Shown: piece by piece, positions 1 to 10,047 of the stretch
Layout: the number at the start of each line of letters is the position of its first letter
Numbering within the stretch: the stretch's first letter is position 1
Assembly (NCBI GenBank): GCA_031213475.1
Contig: JARUPZ010000026.1
Coordinates: 2,644,095 to 2,708,094 of the forward strand
Source: Nereocystis luetkeana
Lineage: Eukaryota; Sar; Phaeophyceae; Laminariales; Laminariaceae
Direction of reading: 5' to 3'
DNA length: 64,000 bases
Made by a program: the position numbers and the translations under genes
Notes under the pieces: generated by a model
What the model was told of the DNA's origin: nothing
Database searches by the model: none
What the model saw: only the letters and a program-made list of their open reading frames with translations

Positions 1-55
1 ACTTCGGTCCCCCGTAATATCGGGAGGGAGAGAGAAAAGAAGGGGCCAACACAGC

Positions 56-166
56 CTATTACGGGGGGCCATAGTTAATAGGACCTATGGTATACATAAA
101 AACCTATATACTTGACCATTTTTACTAACAATATTTGGTCCTATTAACTATGGTCCCCCGTAATAG
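56..166. mobile_element. 111-bp MITE with long terminal inverted repeats
   Basis: The ends read CTATTACGGGGGGCCATAG and, inverted, CTATGGTCCCCCGTAATAG; the inverted match continues inward through a TTAATAGGACC segment, leaving a short AT-rich centre. There is no coding capacity. A copy of exactly the same length lies at 10314-10424, another near 43364-43474, and the end of one more is cut by the window start (about 7-19). Equal length, shared ends and dispersed positions mark a MITE-type non-autonomous DNA element; the superfamily is not determined. Confidence 0.8.
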
Positions 167-470
167 TAAATAAATGGAGAGAACAACAAACAAACAAAAG
201 ACGGAAAAATAAAAACGTGTATTAATAGTCGATGCCAGAATCGTCAGTCTTTTTGTTTCGATTTTCGTCCCCCCCCCCCTCTCAAGTCCCGACAGGGGCT
301 AAAAACCTAAATGGGCTGTGACAGTACTACTACAACAACAGTAGTGCTACAGCAGTACTGGTATGCAACAGCGGCCCCTCCATAGTGCCGGTTGCCCGAA
401 ATAATGTGCCTGTGAAATCGCTTGGCACAGATGGGATTATAACCAGTGCGGCGGTGTGCGGAGTATACAT
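167..470. other. non-coding, low-complexity spacer
   Basis: A- and C-rich runs (a C tract near 270) and scattered CAGTA-type triplets are visible. One outlying copy of the 22-24 bp repeat described next starts near 383. No credible exon or RNA gene was seen. Confidence 0.6.
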
Positions 471-791
471 ATAGTGCCGGTTGCCGCTACAAATAAAGTG
501 CCGGTTTCCGCTACAAATAACGCCGGTCGCCGCTACAAATAGTGCCGGTTGCCGCTACCAATAGTGCCGGTTGCCGATACAAATAGTGCCGGTTGCCGAT
601 ACCAATAGAGCCGGTTTCCGTTACAAATAGTGCCGGTTGCCGATACCACTAGTGCCGGTTTCCGTTACAAATAGTGCCGGTTGCCGATACCAATAGTGCC
701 GGTTTCCGTTACAAATAGTGCCGGTTGCCGATACCACTAGTGCCGGTTTCCGTTACAAATAGTGCCGGTTGCCGATACCAATAGTGCTGGT
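471..791. repeat. 22-24 bp tandem minisatellite, about 15 units
   Basis: Each unit follows ATAGTGCCGGTTGCCGATAC plus CAA or CCA. The first four or five units vary irregularly; later units alternate a TTGCCGATACC form with a TTTCCGTTACA form, giving a dimeric higher-order period of about 46 bp. The array stops at a unit with TGCTGG instead of TGCCGG. Reverse-complement fragments (CAACCGGCACCATA and similar) recur singly between about 1665 and 1790. Confidence 0.85.
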
Positions 792-1260
792 ATTGTTGGC
801 TGGCACATACCGGCACTATAGAGAGACCGGCACTACTGCGCCTCGTACATACCGTAGGGTCAGGGGTATGGTTATATACCAGGTATATTACTTGATTACA
901 GTATGGACCCGGCAACAAGAAACACTTATCGTACCGGGTACGTAATCTGAGCTAGCCTTCGAAACCTTACTGTTGACCCCATCCTCGAAAATCGTTGAGC
1001 ATGGCATGGGCCACCATGTAGGATGTACTGTGTGTGGCGCTCGGGGCCGAGCACGGTTTCTCAGACGGGTTTTTTTTAAGCGTCCTTCGAAAATTGAGCC
1101 TTCTGATGTTTTTACAAATTTCTCTCTTTGCTTGTGGGTCTATATATACTTGCTGTAGCATCCCGTTTGGCATCCAGACATGGCGACTAAAAAATACGCC
1201 AGATGCGGGGTCTCACTCCAACCGTCTACTTCAACCAGGGGTGTACAGCAGTACCTTGAC
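792..1260. other. non-coding spacer
   Basis: Contains single GTACCGGGTAC and TACCAGGTA motifs and a T-rich stretch near 1070. Short open frames here lack homology signals or consistent codon use. Nothing functional recognised. Confidence 0.55.
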
Positions 1261-1470
1261 GCGAGTGGGCGAGGGAAGCGAAGGCTGAAGTCTTCTCGTG
1301 AAATGAATAAATGAAGGCACGAGCCGTGGTGGGGAGGGGGGAGGCGTTAGTTGGGGGGGGGGGGGGGGGGGGCGGGGGTGCTATTTGACCCCGGATTTGA
1401 GTTGCGACTAGGAAACAGAGCGAAAAGAAAGGGCGAAAATGATGAATGGGATCGACAGAAAAAACGAAAA
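1261..1470 (+). mobile_element. diverged SINE body, headless
   Basis: This matches the body of the SINE seen intact at 9705-10047: a GAGGGAAG..AAGGCTGAAGTCTTCTCG block, then ATGAAGGCACG, then a G-rich stretch, then GCTATTTGACCCCGGAT, GAGTTGCGACTAGGAA and GAATGGGATCGACAGAAAAAA at the A-rich end. The tRNA-like head is missing. A run of about 18 G near 1354-1372 has expanded inside the element. It is the most diverged copy in the window. Confidence 0.65.
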
Positions 1471-1895
1471 TGGTCGAAGTGTAACACGCAAGATAACACA
1501 CACACTGGGGCTAAAATTTACGAGCCGGTTGTCTCCTCAAAAGCAGAGGGGCGCGGCGCACGACCGAAACGGGGCGGCCTCGGGAATATCTCGTCAAGGT
1601 CTTTCCTTAGACAGCAGCAGCGCCGGTCCCCCGATAGTGTCGGTATCGTATGCGCCAGCCAACGATACCGGCACTATATTCAAGCGCCAACCGGCACCAT
1701 ATACCCCGCGCACACTGCCTCTCTGGTCAATCCTTCATGTGTCAAGCGATTTTTCACAGGCACTATATACTCAACCGGCACCATAGAGGGACCACTACTA
1801 CAAGTAGACGGGTCGCTCGGCGTTTGCACTCCCCTCGCTGCCGATACTCCCGTATCTATGTACGTATAAATACACAGTCGAGTGACAAAAAGTTT
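1471..1895. other. non-coding spacer with inverted fragments of the 471-791 repeat
   Basis: Between 1630 and 1795 short pieces reading CCGGCACTATA or CCGGCACCATA recur, the reverse complement of the minisatellite upstream. No gene recognised. Confidence 0.5.
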
Positions 1896-1985
1896 ACCCT
1901 TTAAGAACCGCAGTCTCGTTTAGGGACAAACCTCTCTATTTCCAAGCGTTTCGTCCCCAAGACGAGACTGCAGTCCTTAAAGGGT
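1896..1985. repeat. 90-bp foldback hairpin
   Basis: The left arm starts ACCCTTTAAGAACCGCAGTC and the right arm ends GACTGCAGTCCTTAAAGGGT. The two pair over about 36 positions with two mismatches and a few one-base bulges, around a loop of about 16 bases (CTCTCTATTTCCAAGC). This may be a minimal foldback MITE or a small-RNA precursor; sequence alone cannot decide. Confidence 0.6.
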
Positions 1986-2580
1986 CAATAACCTCCTTTT
2001 CTTAGCATGGGCTCTCAAAAGGCCATAAAGCATACCAGGTAGAGTGTATATGGTAGGGTTTTAGAGAGGTGTTCGTTCGTCGTCGAGCACAAACGCACAC
2101 GACACACGACATGTACAGCCGTGAAAAAAAAAAAATGTTCCTAGTCTGATCGAAAATATAATCCACTTTTCGATAGCCACAATAAATAAACAAATGCCTT
2201 ATATTTCCGAACATCCTGATAGAGAACTTGAACCTGGACTCCTAAACTCCCGAGTTCTTCAACAGACGTCGCGCACTGCTGTAATCATATAGAGTTGCCG
2301 ATTAGCCGCGAGTCGACGGGGGGAGAACACGCTGAACGCACCCTTCCGGCGATGAAACAAAAAGCAAGGCGCGTACCGTACGTATTGTCGGGCGCGGGAG
2401 AAGAGCCTTGCTATATGCGTTACCCCTTGGATCTTAGTCACAACTTCGTGGAGAGCGAACACAACAGATACCTACCTGGCTTATAGGATGGACACAAAAA
2501 TATTACGAGTAATCAAAAGTACACGCCTTGTTTTTATCGCGCAAAGTGTTCAACATGCCTCTTATGTACGTACAGTTCAC
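1986..2580. other. non-coding spacer
   Basis: AT-rich to about 2200, more balanced after. Includes one TACCAGGTA motif at about 2034. No exon, RNA gene or repeat family was recognised. Confidence 0.5.
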
Positions 2581-3480
2581 GCCCCCCCCCCCCCCCCCCC
2601 CCCGCCGCCGCCCCCCCTCCTCCGCCTCTCTCCCATGTACCTCACGGCGCTTCGCGCTTGGAGCTCGCGATGCGTGCCTGGTCGGTGAAAACCAGACTAT
2701 TGAAGGCTCCGTCCCGGGATTTTAGGGATGCGAGGGTCTATGGCCATTCGACTACGGCCATGCATCGTAATGAGTGAACCTCCCCCCCTGCTCCCCCCCC
2801 GCCCCCGGTCGGTGACAACTCGACATGCTCCGTCCCGGCATTGCAGGGATGCGGGGGGGTATGGTCATACGACTACGGCCATACATGTTCTTGAGTACAC
2901 CCCTTCCCCCCCGCTGCTCCCCCTATTTAATATAGGTTGGGTTGGCGTCGATTGGCAACGACACTGTAAAACATGCCGCTCACTACTTAGTACACTACAG
3001 TAGACAACCAGGGTACCGTTCTGATTTTATTTATTTGTTTTTTGGCGGTCGCCCAAAGTTGGTTGTCGAGTTGGATCATTTGTGCGAGGTACACAACCTT
3101 TACTCCGCACAGGGGCATTGATCGTATCACGTAGTGTTTGTTCATCGTAAGGCACCGAAGAGGCAGTTACATAGTACTCCCGTTGCTGTCTCTGGAAGTG
3201 GCTACACCAGAAATTAAATTAACTCCTTGAAGATGTCCTCCAGATGCAAGTCCGCCTCACAAGCGGTTCATATTAATGGTAGGATGCAACTCAAAACCTT
3301 TTCGCGACTCGCCGGAGACCTCACGGCGCTTCGCGCTTCGTGCAAGCAATGTCTGTCTGGTCGGTGAAAACCCGACATGCTGCGTCTCGGCATTGCAGGG
3401 ATGCGAGGGTCTATGGTCATACGACTACGGCCATGCATGAGATCGAGTACATCTCTCCTATCGAGTGCACCCCCCCCCCC
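2581..3480. repeat. three copies of a ~130-bp repeat separated by C tracts
   Basis: Copies begin near 2641, 2809 and 3320. They share CTCACGGCGCTTCGCGCTT (first and third), GGTCGGTGA, a CCCG..ATTGCAGGGATGCG block and a TATGGTCATACGACTACGGC block. Each runs into a C-rich tract (2581-2603, about 2783-2800, 2901-2912, 3469-3482). The part between copies two and three (about 2940-3300) is unrelated, so this is a broken or dispersed tandem. No coding role seen. Confidence 0.65.
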
Positions 3481-3636
3481 CCTGCTTGTCGATTTTCACG
3501 GAGCTTTCATCGCACTTGGAAATTTGGCAACCCCCAGTGTATATAGTGCAAATACGACAGCAGCAGTACCGACGCATTACTACTATTGTATGCACAACAT
3601 TGCTGCAGGAACGGGCAGTACAGCAGATGGTACCAT

Positions 3637-4160
3637 TACGGGAGGCCATCGTAATTAGGACCCATCATGTAGACATAAACCTATATATATTGCAGTAAAT
3701 TTACTAAGCGTATTCGGTCCTGCTTACTATAATTAATACTCCGGAGTAATACGTTCCACGGGGGAGCATAGTAATCAGGACCCGTCATCTACACTGAAAC
3801 CTATATATTACAGCACCTTTACTAATCATATTGGGTCCTGATTACCATGATCCTATTTATACTTCTGATCACCATGTTCCACGTGGGACCATACGCAGCA
3901 TTCAGGACCCATCATGAAATAAAAATATACCAGGCACCTGGTATTATATTATATTATATTATATATATATATTCCAGTGCTTTTAGGAAGCCCATTTGGT
4001 CCTGATTATCGTGTTCCACGGGGGGCATATTAATGAGGACCCATAATATATACCTGGTACCCTGGTACCTGATACATGCAAAAGCCCATCTATTGTAGTA
4101 TTTTTACTATTAATATGCGTATTTGGTCCTGGTTACAGTGTCCCCCCGCAAATAGCGGCC
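3637..4160. mobile_element. cluster of three to four decayed MITE relatives
   Basis: Successive blocks repeat the layout of the 111-bp MITE: a CCACGGGGG/TTACGGGAGG start, AGGACCCATCAT, ATAAACCTATAT, TTTACTAA..ATT, then GGTCCTG and a closing inverted motif. Blocks start near 3637, 3757, 3880 and 4015. They differ from the intact family by substitutions and AT or TACCTGG expansions, so they may be an older subfamily or serial nested copies. Confidence 0.6.
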
Positions 4161-4664
4161 TGCCCGTACACTGTATACCCGGTACGTACAGCAGTGCGGG
4201 CGCTCGCTCCCACAAGAAATTATAAATTTGGGCTCAGGTTAATTTTCTAATTTTTGGGCGCGCGCGAAAGCACACTTTCTTATATTTTGCACTTTCTTCT
4301 TTTGGTCCCCGGGTAAACGTTTACCTTGAGTAGTAGCGCACAGTTGATTGGTGCCGCCCGGGCCTGGGGCTAGCCAGCCACAGGAAGGGATCAACTTTTC
4401 TTACGTAAAGCTTGAGCTTGGGCACTGACTATATAGTAGGTTGACAGCTTTTCTTATTTACTTTCCCGATTTTTCAGGCTGGCTTTCTTGTTTGTTTACT
4501 TTACTTTCTCCTGAGCGGGACTGTGCTATTCACGACACCGCTCGCCGTAAAAAGCTACCCTGGCGGGACATACTGGCAGCAAATACAGCTTATTATTGCT
4601 GCTTTACCAGCAGTAGTACATACCGCCTGTAATTGTGTTAAAAGCGTATGCCGCTATCACGCTA
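4161..4664. other. non-coding spacer
   Basis: No repeat or gene recognised. A GC-rich island near 4340-4380 and AT-rich flanks are the only features. Confidence 0.5.
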
Positions 4665-4787
4665 CTATTACGGGGGCCCATAGTAAATAGGATAAAATAT
4701 TGTTATTAATAGTAAAAAAAGGGAATTATATAGGTTTTCGTGTGTACCGTAGGTCCTACCGGTATTCACTATGGTCCCCCGTAATAG
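4665..4787. mobile_element. MITE of the 111-bp family with rearranged centre
   Basis: The ends CTATTACGGGGGCCCATAG and CTATGGTCCCCCGTAATAG are those of the family. The inner part reads in the opposite orientation (AATATTGTTATTAATAGTAA then TATATAGGTTTT) compared with the copies at 56 and 10314, and the copy is 123 bp, so the centre was inverted or the ends pair the other way round. Confidence 0.7.
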
Positions 4788-4900
4788 GGTGATAAGATAA
4801 CACACCCCCCTCGGACGATTTTCAAACCAGGGTTCTCTCGACAACGGATCCCACTACACGACGTACCTGTGCATATTTCGGGTCAGACACCGTATCACAC

Positions 4901-5149
4901 TATCACACTAGGGTGATAAAATAACACACCCCCTCGGACGATTTTCGAACCTGGGTTGTCTCGACAACGGGGAGGGCAGAGGGCGTACTGAATACGACAA
5001 CCGATGCGTCTAGGATGCAACCTTCTCGACGAAATCTTTCCAAAGCCATCGTTTCGTCGTTGTTTGTGCCCCCCACGTTTTAGAGTAAAAAACGGCTCTG
5101 AAATTCGTCCGAGGGGGTGTGTTATCCTATCCCTAACCCTAGTGTGATA
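4901..5149. mobile_element. 249-bp TIR foldback element
   Basis: Outer ends form a perfect 13-base inverted repeat, TATCACACTAGGG at 4901-4913 and CCCTAGTGTGATA at 5137-5149. Inward, AACACACCCCCTCGGACGA on the left matches TCGTCCGAGGGGGTGTGTT on the right, so the arms are about 45 bp with one small gap. A second left-type arm at about 4786-4830 shows a partial copy next to it. No open frame is plausible, so the element is non-autonomous. Confidence 0.75.
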
Positions 5150-6745
5150 AGTGTCATGCATACTACGGGAAGTAGTGTACCAGGTACAATGTACTCAGTT
5201 TATCACACCGTATTGCTGTCTGTGGTACCGGAATGATATGTTTTCGCGGGGGCATGCGAGTTGCAAAAAGGTTGCATCAAGACATCAGGATACCAGTAAC
5301 TCATTGGAGCATCAACATCGTGATCTACAGCAGTGTGTGGCCCAGTACGTGCGGTACACATCAGGTATACCAGTCAACTCGTAGGCGGGTATGGCAAGCA
5401 ACCGAAGCGGCGCAAAAGCTGCCTGCCCCCCAACGACACCAAACTGCGGTTAATATATATTGTACCCAGATATAGGAGGTAAAAAAGCGTGCACCTATTA
5501 TTAAGTACCTGGTAGTTAGTACAAAGTATAGTGTACGAAGTATACTGCTGTACCAGGTACCAGGTACCAGGTGTTCGTGCTTGACCTGGCGCCTGGTATC
5601 ATATCATACCTGCCACGACATGTCTGTTTTTCATACGCAGCCCCAGTCAAGGCCTACCAGGTATGAAAAAGTACCGCTGCTACTCAGGCCGGCGGGTTGC
5701 AAACAACTTCTCCCACACGCTTGCCTCATACCAGGTACTGCTGAACACTCTCGCATATACCCTCGTGTGGATTCTTCGACCACTGGACTACTTCTTCTGG
5801 CGGAAACAGTCGGTAGCACCGCTCGTACTTCAAAGTATATGCCGACATTCTGCATGGGGGTGCTTGGTTTACGCACCTACGGCAGCACAGCAGTACACGA
5901 GGTTTACGAGGTATCATATGCTCGTATCACTGCTCTCGTGTGTACATATATAGGAAGTACCTGGTGTGATACTCGTTGAGTGCCGAAGCGCAGCTCAGAC
6001 CCCACACTGCTGTTAAAATACTGCCGTGTGGTCTTCCACGACGAGGTCTTCCGTCTCGCTGGGACCGGAGACAGCACCGCAACCATCATAGCGAGATCAA
6101 TCAAAAACAAACCCAAAACATCCTCGAACGGAAGACAGCGCAAGCACACAGCGGGGCCGCCGACTACTGCTGCTAGAACGTGGAGAGGGTCCGGTTCTGT
6201 CCTGCCATGTGGCATCGTGTCGTGCGGGCAGTAGGTATGTATGAATATCAGCAACCTCGCCGCGCGGGTTGGTGTGGGGGGTGGGGTTTGATTTGATGTG
6301 GCCGCTGCAACCAATGCGCGCATGCCATGTCAACACTTCAAAACGTCAAGTGGGCAAACACACAGGTGGGATTCTGTGGACAAATGATGGCCAAAACATC
6401 ATGCATGCATATAAAATACCAGGTAGCGTCTATTGATGTACAGGAACAGAAGAAGCCAAAACCCCAGGTACGTGCATGCATGCATTTCTCAAGCTCAAAG
6501 CGACGAGCCGAAACTGCGCGGCGGGCGGGGTGGGTGGCAGCCACGACCCTGCACAGATGCCCTCGCCACCATGACCTTGCTGCGCGTAGCACCGTCCGCG
6601 AGACTGCGGCACTGGGCACACACACACACACACACAGGCACCAAAAGCCCTCCCAAAATCAGGCACGAGGAACTCTATCCATTTGACCATGCATGGGTAC
6701 AGCAGGAGCAGCGGAATACAAAAACTTCACACCTATTCTTCTTAC
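5150..6745. other. non-coding to about 5970, then a GC-rich island without a resolved gene
   Basis: 5150-5970 is rich in TACCTGGTAC/GTACCAGGTA motifs, including three in a row at about 5553-5572. From about 5980 composition becomes more coding-like and frames stay open on both strands (about 5904-6323 minus, 5980-6234 plus). None shows a domain I recognise. A (CA)n run lies at about 6618-6636. This island may contain further exons of the gene proposed at 6746-6868. Confidence 0.4.
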
Positions 6746-6868
6746 CCGCGTGGCTTCGAACGTAGCCAAAGCCGAGGCCCTGTCGGGTGACACCGCAGGC
6801 ACACCACCAACAGCAACAGCCGCCATAGGAGCTCCTTCCTCTTCCATCTCAATGTCGGCCGGTCTCAT
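6746..6868 (-). CDS. possible first exon of an unknown minus-strand gene
   Basis: I do not recognise this gene. A 41-codon frame starts with ATG (MRPADIEMEEEGAP...) and ends exactly at CGG followed by a consensus donor GTAAGA in phase 0. The peptide has an acidic stretch (residues 7-11) and then an Ala/Val/Gly-rich segment. The sequence just upstream (about 6880-6960) is GC-rich and followed by a T tract, as at a promoter edge. Downstream exons would lie left of 6640 but were not resolved. The opposite strand is also open here, so a plus-strand exon or no gene at all remains possible. Confidence 0.25.
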
Positions 6869-8104
6869 CTCCGCGGGGGGTCCCTGCGCCCAGGCCCTTT
6901 GTCAGCAGTCAGCAGCGGTACGAGTAGCTGGCCAGCGGCCAGCAGCAGTCAGCAGCCCAAACGCGGCGCAATTAAACTTTTTTTTTTTCTGGCATTTTTT
7001 TGGGAACATGAAACCGTCGCCGGTGTCTCAAGTTTCAAGTTTCAAGTTTTTTCTTGGCTCAAATTCTTATTCTTTCCTGGTGTTTATTCTCCTAAAAAAC
7101 TCCACCGCACGTCCCCCACATCTGGCACCAGGTATTCACACAAATTGGTGACGCTCTCAGCTCTCAGAGCCGGGTGTCTACTATTGATAATAGCCCTCTA
7201 CGTGTAAAGCAGCGGATACTGGAGTACCGGCGCACCGGCCTTCTCACAAGGAATACCGGCCTGGCTGAGAAAGGGCGTGTTCCTCATACTGCTGTGCTGC
7301 AGTAGCTTCAGTAGTATAACCGCTCTCGACAATCTAATGCCCCTGGAAATGTCATTACATACCTGGTACCTGGTACTGTAGATCTATGAGATGGTATATA
7401 GATATAGGCTGAGTTTCTTATGAGCCTCTTTCTTACAAGGGGGCCGGTACTGCTTGAATTATGCCTGCTGTGTCGTGCTTTTATCGCCACTCAGCACAGA
7501 GCAGATATCTGTCGCCATGAAGGTGTCACCAGGTAGTATGTACGTACAGTATCTCTCTAGGGCGTAGAGTCGGCACAGCAGCACAGAAAACGGACGGGTG
7601 TTGTTGATGGTTCTGCTGTTGTTGTAGAAGACTTAAGTATGTGCGCGAGTACAGCAGTATGGGCGTATGAGCGTATGCGCGTGCCTGGTGCATGCATGGA
7701 GCAGTACGAGGTATAGGTCCACGAACAAGAAACAGCCGATCGATAAGAACTTGGCAAGGCTCATGTTGTGGGGAATTATAAGAAAATTGGATTATGGGAT
7801 GATGAGTCACAGCGGCAAGCGCTACATCACATCAAATCCTATCAGGTACAACACCTAACCTGGTATATGAAGTAATAGTCTATCATGTATGTTATGCTCA
7901 CCAAGGTTGCACAAGGGAGACGTGACCAGGATAGTAAAGGCCAACTCAGACAGGGTGTTTTTGCTGGTGGCGGTACTATACTGCTGCTGCTGCTGTATTA
8001 AAGTTTCTCTGCGCTGACGCCCTTCGCTTGCTACTACTTGTAATGGAAGCGATCCCAAGACTTTAAATTTTGTAATACACACCACGTATATATATATATA
8101 TATA
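6869..8104. other. non-coding spacer
   Basis: Includes CAGCAGT-rich sequence (6900-6960), a T11 run, a CAAGTTTCAAGTTTCAAG microrepeat near 7030 and doubled TACCTGGTAC motifs near 7360. From about 7980 CTG triplets and an AT dinucleotide run lead into the SINE tail. No gene recognised. Confidence 0.5.
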
Positions 8105-8302
8105 TTTTTTTTTTTCTCATCCCATTCATTATCTTCGCACATCTTCTTCTCTCTCTCCTTCCCACTCGTAACTCAGATCCGGGGTCACATAGCAGGCTCT
8201 TCTCCCCCCTTCCCGCTACGGTACGTGCCTTCATTTTTATCGCGAGAAGATTTCAGCCTTTTCTTCCCTCGTCGACTCGCATCGAATTGTGCCTACCCAC
8301 GC
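8105..8302 (-). mobile_element. SINE, 5'-truncated (body and tail only)
   Basis: Read on the minus strand the element enters at GGGTAGGCACAATTCGATGC, continues through GAAAAGGCTGAAATCTTCTC and GAAGGCACGTACCGTAGCGG, and ends in GAATGGGATGAG plus an A tract followed by (TA)n. The tRNA-like head and the first part of the body are missing: homology stops at CCCACGC, position 8302. Close in sequence to the copies at 9134 and 28771. Confidence 0.8.
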
Positions 8303-9133
8303 ATAGTAAGTGTTCATTAGTATTATTTACCAGGTATTATCAATGTTTAGTTACCTTCCGACAATGCATGTGCATGGCGTTATTCGTTCAAAACGAAAAA
8401 CCTGACATAATTCGTCGAATACCACCAACTTCATCCAACCAATTCTCCTTCCCTGCGTACGTACGAGGTATACTCAATTTAATACCTGGTACGCACTACT
8501 ACCAACATTTATTTACCGAGCATATTTTACCTATTATTATTAATAATACTATGTATCTATACGCCATGCGTCCCACTCCGCATCTACATTCCACCCCCAC
8601 GCCCCACGCCATGGGAAGATGGGAAGTAGTCCTCCCTCCTCCCCCCTTCCCTCCCTGGTGGCCTGGCGGTCTCGCTGGGCGAGGTTATACCCGTTAATTA
8701 TTAATAGTATAGGTACTTTGGATGCAGCTTAGGATATTTAAGAATAGAACGGAAGGAGAAGGAAGGAGCAAGGACAGGGAATGGAGTAGTAGACAAGCCG
8801 AAAGTTGTCACAGAAGGGAGGTAGACTTGGTGCATGGGTTTCCTTTTGTTTCCCAGGTTATCTTCTTTCGGGAAAGTTATGAGTGATCAATGTTGATGAA
8901 GATCATGCTGCACATTGTCGGATGGCAGGATAAATAATAATAGAAGGCACCACTACTCTGTAGATAATAACCTGGTGCATGCGGTACATTTTTTTTGTCA
9001 ATCAAGTAAGATTAGTAAGTGTTCCGCCATTTAATTTAGATTCTGGATTCCCTTTTTTTTCTGTTTGTGGATGATACAGAATATATTAACCACAGGTAGA
9101 TGTCGGATGGCAAATTAAATCTAAACATGTCGT
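8303..9133. other. non-coding spacer
   Basis: Mixed AT-rich DNA with CCCCACGCCCCACGCC near 8595 and an A/G-rich stretch 8740-8830. No gene seen. A block resembling TTTCGGGAAAGTTATGAGTGATC at about 8868-8890 reappears near 60712, inside unit 2. Confidence 0.5.
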
Positions 9134-9175
<42 letters not shown>

Positions 9176-9495
9176 CTCATCCCATTCATTATCTTCGCAC
9201 ATCTTCTTCTCTCTCTCCTTCCGACTCGTAACTTAGATCCGGGGACACGTAGCAGGCTCTTCTCCCCCCTTCCCGCTACGGTACGTGCCTTCATTTTTAT
9301 CGCGAGAAGATTTCAGCCTTTTCTTCCCTCGTCGACTCGCATCGAATTGTGCCTACCCACGCTGCAAGGCGCTCTCAACAATTGAATCCCTTTTTTTATT
9401 TTTGCAAATAAAGTCAAAGTCCGACCCTCCTGGGGCTCGAACCCAGGACTCAAACAAGTAGAATTCGAGGTTAACCACTTGAACCACCGGGGCGA
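9134..9495 (-). mobile_element. full-length SINE with tRNA-like head and 40+ A tail
   Basis: On the minus strand the head contains an A-box-like TGGTTCAAGTGG and a B box GGTTCGAGCCC, with a T-arm that folds (CTGGG, seven-base loop, CCCAG). This is RNA polymerase III promoter structure as in tRNA-derived SINEs. The body follows (ATTTGCAAAAATAAAAAAAG, then TTGAGAGCGCCTTGCAGCGT, then GAAGGCACGTACCGTAGCGG) and the element ends in an A run of about 42. The long tail suggests recent insertion. It faces the copy at 9705. Confidence 0.88.
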
Positions 9496-9704
9496 CCGGC
9501 TTGTGGAAGGGTCATAAATGGATGAACAGACCTGGTACCTGGTATTAAATAGTTAGTGCTGTGATATACCAGCCATAATCTGCTTGACTCCAACTGAGGC
9601 GAAACATGATATAATATGGTTCCAGCATCATAAAAAAGCTGCGCATTGTCGGATGGCAAGAGAAATACTACTAGATACTAAGAGGTTCGGACTTACCGAT
9701 GCCG
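9496..9704. other. spacer between two inverted SINEs
   Basis: A 209-bp segment with one doubled TACCTGGTA motif near 9533. It would form the loop if the flanking SINEs paired. No gene. Confidence 0.6.
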
Positions 9705-10047
9705 GTCGCCCCGGCGGTTCAGGTGGTTAACCTCGAATTCTACTTGTTTGGGTCCTGGGTTCGAGCCCCAGGTGGGTCGGACTTTGACTTTATTTGCAAA
9801 AATAAAAAAGATTCAATTGTTGAGAGCGCCTTGCAGCGTGGGTAGGCACAATTCGATGCGAGTCGACGAGGGAAGAAAAGGCTGAAATCTTCTCGCGATA
9901 AATATATATGAAGGCACGTACCGTAGCGGGAAGGGGGTAGAAGAGCCTGCTATTTGGCCCCGGATCTCAGTTACGAGTTGGAAGGAGAGAGAGAAGAAGA
10001 TGGGCGAAGATAATGAATGGGATGAGAAAAAAAATAAATATATATAT
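9705..10047 (+). mobile_element. full-length SINE, opposite orientation to the previous copy
   Basis: Starts GTCGCCCCGGCGGTTCAGGT (one A-box base differs from the other copies), has the B box GGTTCGAGCCCC, the linker ATTTGCAAAAATAAAAAAG and the body, and ends GGGATGAGAAAAAAAATAAA followed by (TA)n. About 340 bp; this is the reference copy used here to delimit the family. Confidence 0.88.

Noticed and set aside
471-791. CRISPR-like array
   Set aside because: Units are contiguous 22-24 bp repeats without unique spacers, in a eukaryotic context.
5131-5140. Telomere-like CCCTAACCCT
   Set aside because: Only one to two repeats, at the end of a TIR element; no telomeric array. Similar single strings at 30640 and 55475 are also isolated.
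9420-9495. tRNA gene on the minus strand (also 9705-9780, 29765-29853, 42330-42405)
   Set aside because: A and B boxes and the T arm are present, but the same ~75 bp always leads into one A-rich linker and body, and the anticodon arm does not fold well. These are SINE heads.
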